From NCBI GenBank assembly GCA_041628815.1, contig JBFKOL010000266.1, forward strand, positions 1-6,360: a stretch of 6,360 bases of DNA, given 5' to 3'. The DNA comes from JBFKOL01 sp041628815. GTDB lineage: Bacteria > Bacteroidota > Bacteroidia > Chitinophagales > Saprospiraceae. This document shows, piece after piece, positions 5,706 to 6,360 of the stretch. Each line of letters begins with the position of its first letter. Positions within the stretch are counted from its first letter, which is position 1. Below the pieces are notes generated by a model. The model searched no databases, was not told the DNA's origin, and saw nothing but the letters and a program-made list of their open reading frames with translations. The position numbers and the translations under genes are program-made.

Positions 5706-6360
5706 TTGAACCGCACTAACCTAGTACTTCAATTGGCGATAAGCATTGGTGTTTTTGTCACGGGCATGTATATATATCATCTCACAATAAAACGCGAAAC
5801 CGCCATTATTCAGGAAGATTCCTACTCTGCCACTCCCGTCAGTTCGACCTATGACTATGACAAATTGGTGAATAGGTACTTGAGTGCCACAGCACCGAAT
5901 GACTTCATTAGGGCAGCTGAAAAAAGCAAGGCGAGCGTAGTTTACGTCATAGCCTATGAAAAGGTAAGAGGAAATCTTTTTGTTGATGGATACAGACGCG
6001 AAAAGGGTTCGGGCGTAATTGTCTCTGACGACGGTTATATTGTAACCAATGAACACGTCGTAAAAAATGCAGATTATATAGAAATCACATTGGACGACAG
6101 AAGGGAGTTCATTGCAGAAGTCATTGGTACAGACCCTGCATCTGATATAGCTTTGTTAAAAATTGAATCCCACCATCTTCCTTTTCTCGTCTTTGCGGAT
6201 TCCGATTCATTGAGTGTCGGTGAATGGATTCTCGCCATCGGCAATCCTTTTGGCCTTCAGTCTACGGTGACAGCTGGCATTATAAGTGCCAAGGCCAGAT
6301 CCATAGATCTGCTGAATCAGAACGATCTTGAGTCATTTATACAGTCCGACGCTGTAATCA
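5706..6360 (+). CDS. Membrane-anchored HtrA/Deg-family serine protease, N-terminal part, cut by window edge
   Basis: The frame opens after a TGA at 5691 and runs off the right edge (218 codons visible from TTG 5706). Residues about 6-24 form one hydrophobic segment after a short N-R-T-N head, suggesting an uncleaved anchor with the protease in the periplasm. The chymotrypsin-like domain starts near residue 78: GSGVIVS at 101-107, catalytic His117 in VTNEHVV, catalytic Asp147 in DPASDIALLKI, and AIGNPFGLQSTVTAGIIS downstream. The window stops at FIQSDAVI, just before the expected N-P-G-N-S-G-G that would hold the catalytic serine; PDZ domains would follow. HtrA enzymes degrade or sense misfolded envelope proteins. 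TTG is preferred because the first ATG (5766) would remove most of the membrane segment; no other ATG precedes it. The segment between the N-terminal linker and GSGVIVS is short, more like DegS or HhoA than the long-loop DegP form. Confidence 0.9.
   Translation, partial: MNRTNLVLQLAISIGVFVTGMYIYHLTIKRETAIIQEDSYSATPVSSTYDYDKLVNRYLSATAPNDFIRAAEKSKASVVYVIAYEKVRGNLFVDGYRREKGSGVIVSDDGYIVTNEHVVKNADYIEITLDDRREFIAEVIGTDPASDIALLKIESHHLPFLVFADSDSLSVGEWILAIGNPFGLQSTVTAGIISAKARSIDLLNQNDLESFIQSDAVI

Noticed and set aside
5766..5780. Alternating TA tract (ATGTATATATATCAT)
   Set aside because: It is part of the coding sequence just after the HtrA membrane segment (M-Y-I-Y-H) and too short to be a meaningful repeat.
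5721..6056. 111-codon minus-strand open frame
   Set aside because: It is antisense to the HtrA-type protease, whose frame has His and Asp catalytic motifs and continues to the edge.
1..6360. A novel multi-gene defence, mobile or biosynthetic system
   Set aside because: Seven of the eight genes fall into well-known mostly housekeeping families and the eighth is a surface protein fragment. There are no repeats, integrases, transposases or toxin-antitoxin pairs, and strict strand alternation rules out a co-directional multi-gene operon.

Overview
The window looks like a piece of a Bacteroidota chromosome of moderate GC. Four things support this. The short primary sigma factor (289 aa) has the layout typical of the phylum. 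A START-like domain protein of a Bacteroidota-restricted type is present, as is an AsnC/Lrp regulator with a conserved SGGTVHVR recognition helix. The protein cut by the left edge has an N-terminus of the kind found on large type IX secretion (T9SS) surface proteins, and this suggests Saprospiria or a related gliding lineage, though the class assignment is tentative. Several upstream regions also carry the Bacteroidota -7 promoter element TAnnTTTG.

Layout: 1-590 (-) N-terminal part of a secreted surface protein; 594-1187 (+) Sua5/YciO/YrdC-type threonylcarbamoyl-AMP synthase; 1177-2709 (-) membrane-anchored S41 C-terminal processing protease; 2853-3347 (+) AsnC/Lrp regulator; 3364-4233 (-) RpoD/SigA; 4439-4816 (+) START-like protein; 4835-5614 (-) enoyl-CoA hydratase; 5706 to the right edge (+) N-terminal part of a membrane-anchored HtrA/Deg serine protease, cut just before its catalytic serine. 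No tRNA, rRNA, CRISPR array, insertion sequence or attachment site was seen.

The eight genes alternate strand strictly (- + - + - + - +), so no two neighbours can share a co-directional operon. Convergent pairs are extremely tight (11 bp overlap, then 16 bp and 18 bp gaps) and divergent pairs share compact promoter regions. Functionally the genes are mostly housekeeping: tRNA t6A modification, transcription (sigma factor and regulator), envelope protein quality control (S41 and HtrA proteases) and acyl-CoA metabolism. I see no evidence for a novel multi-gene system. The points of most interest are the alternating architecture, the promoter elements, the HtrA start and short N-terminal loop, and a small sequence oddity in the hydratase.
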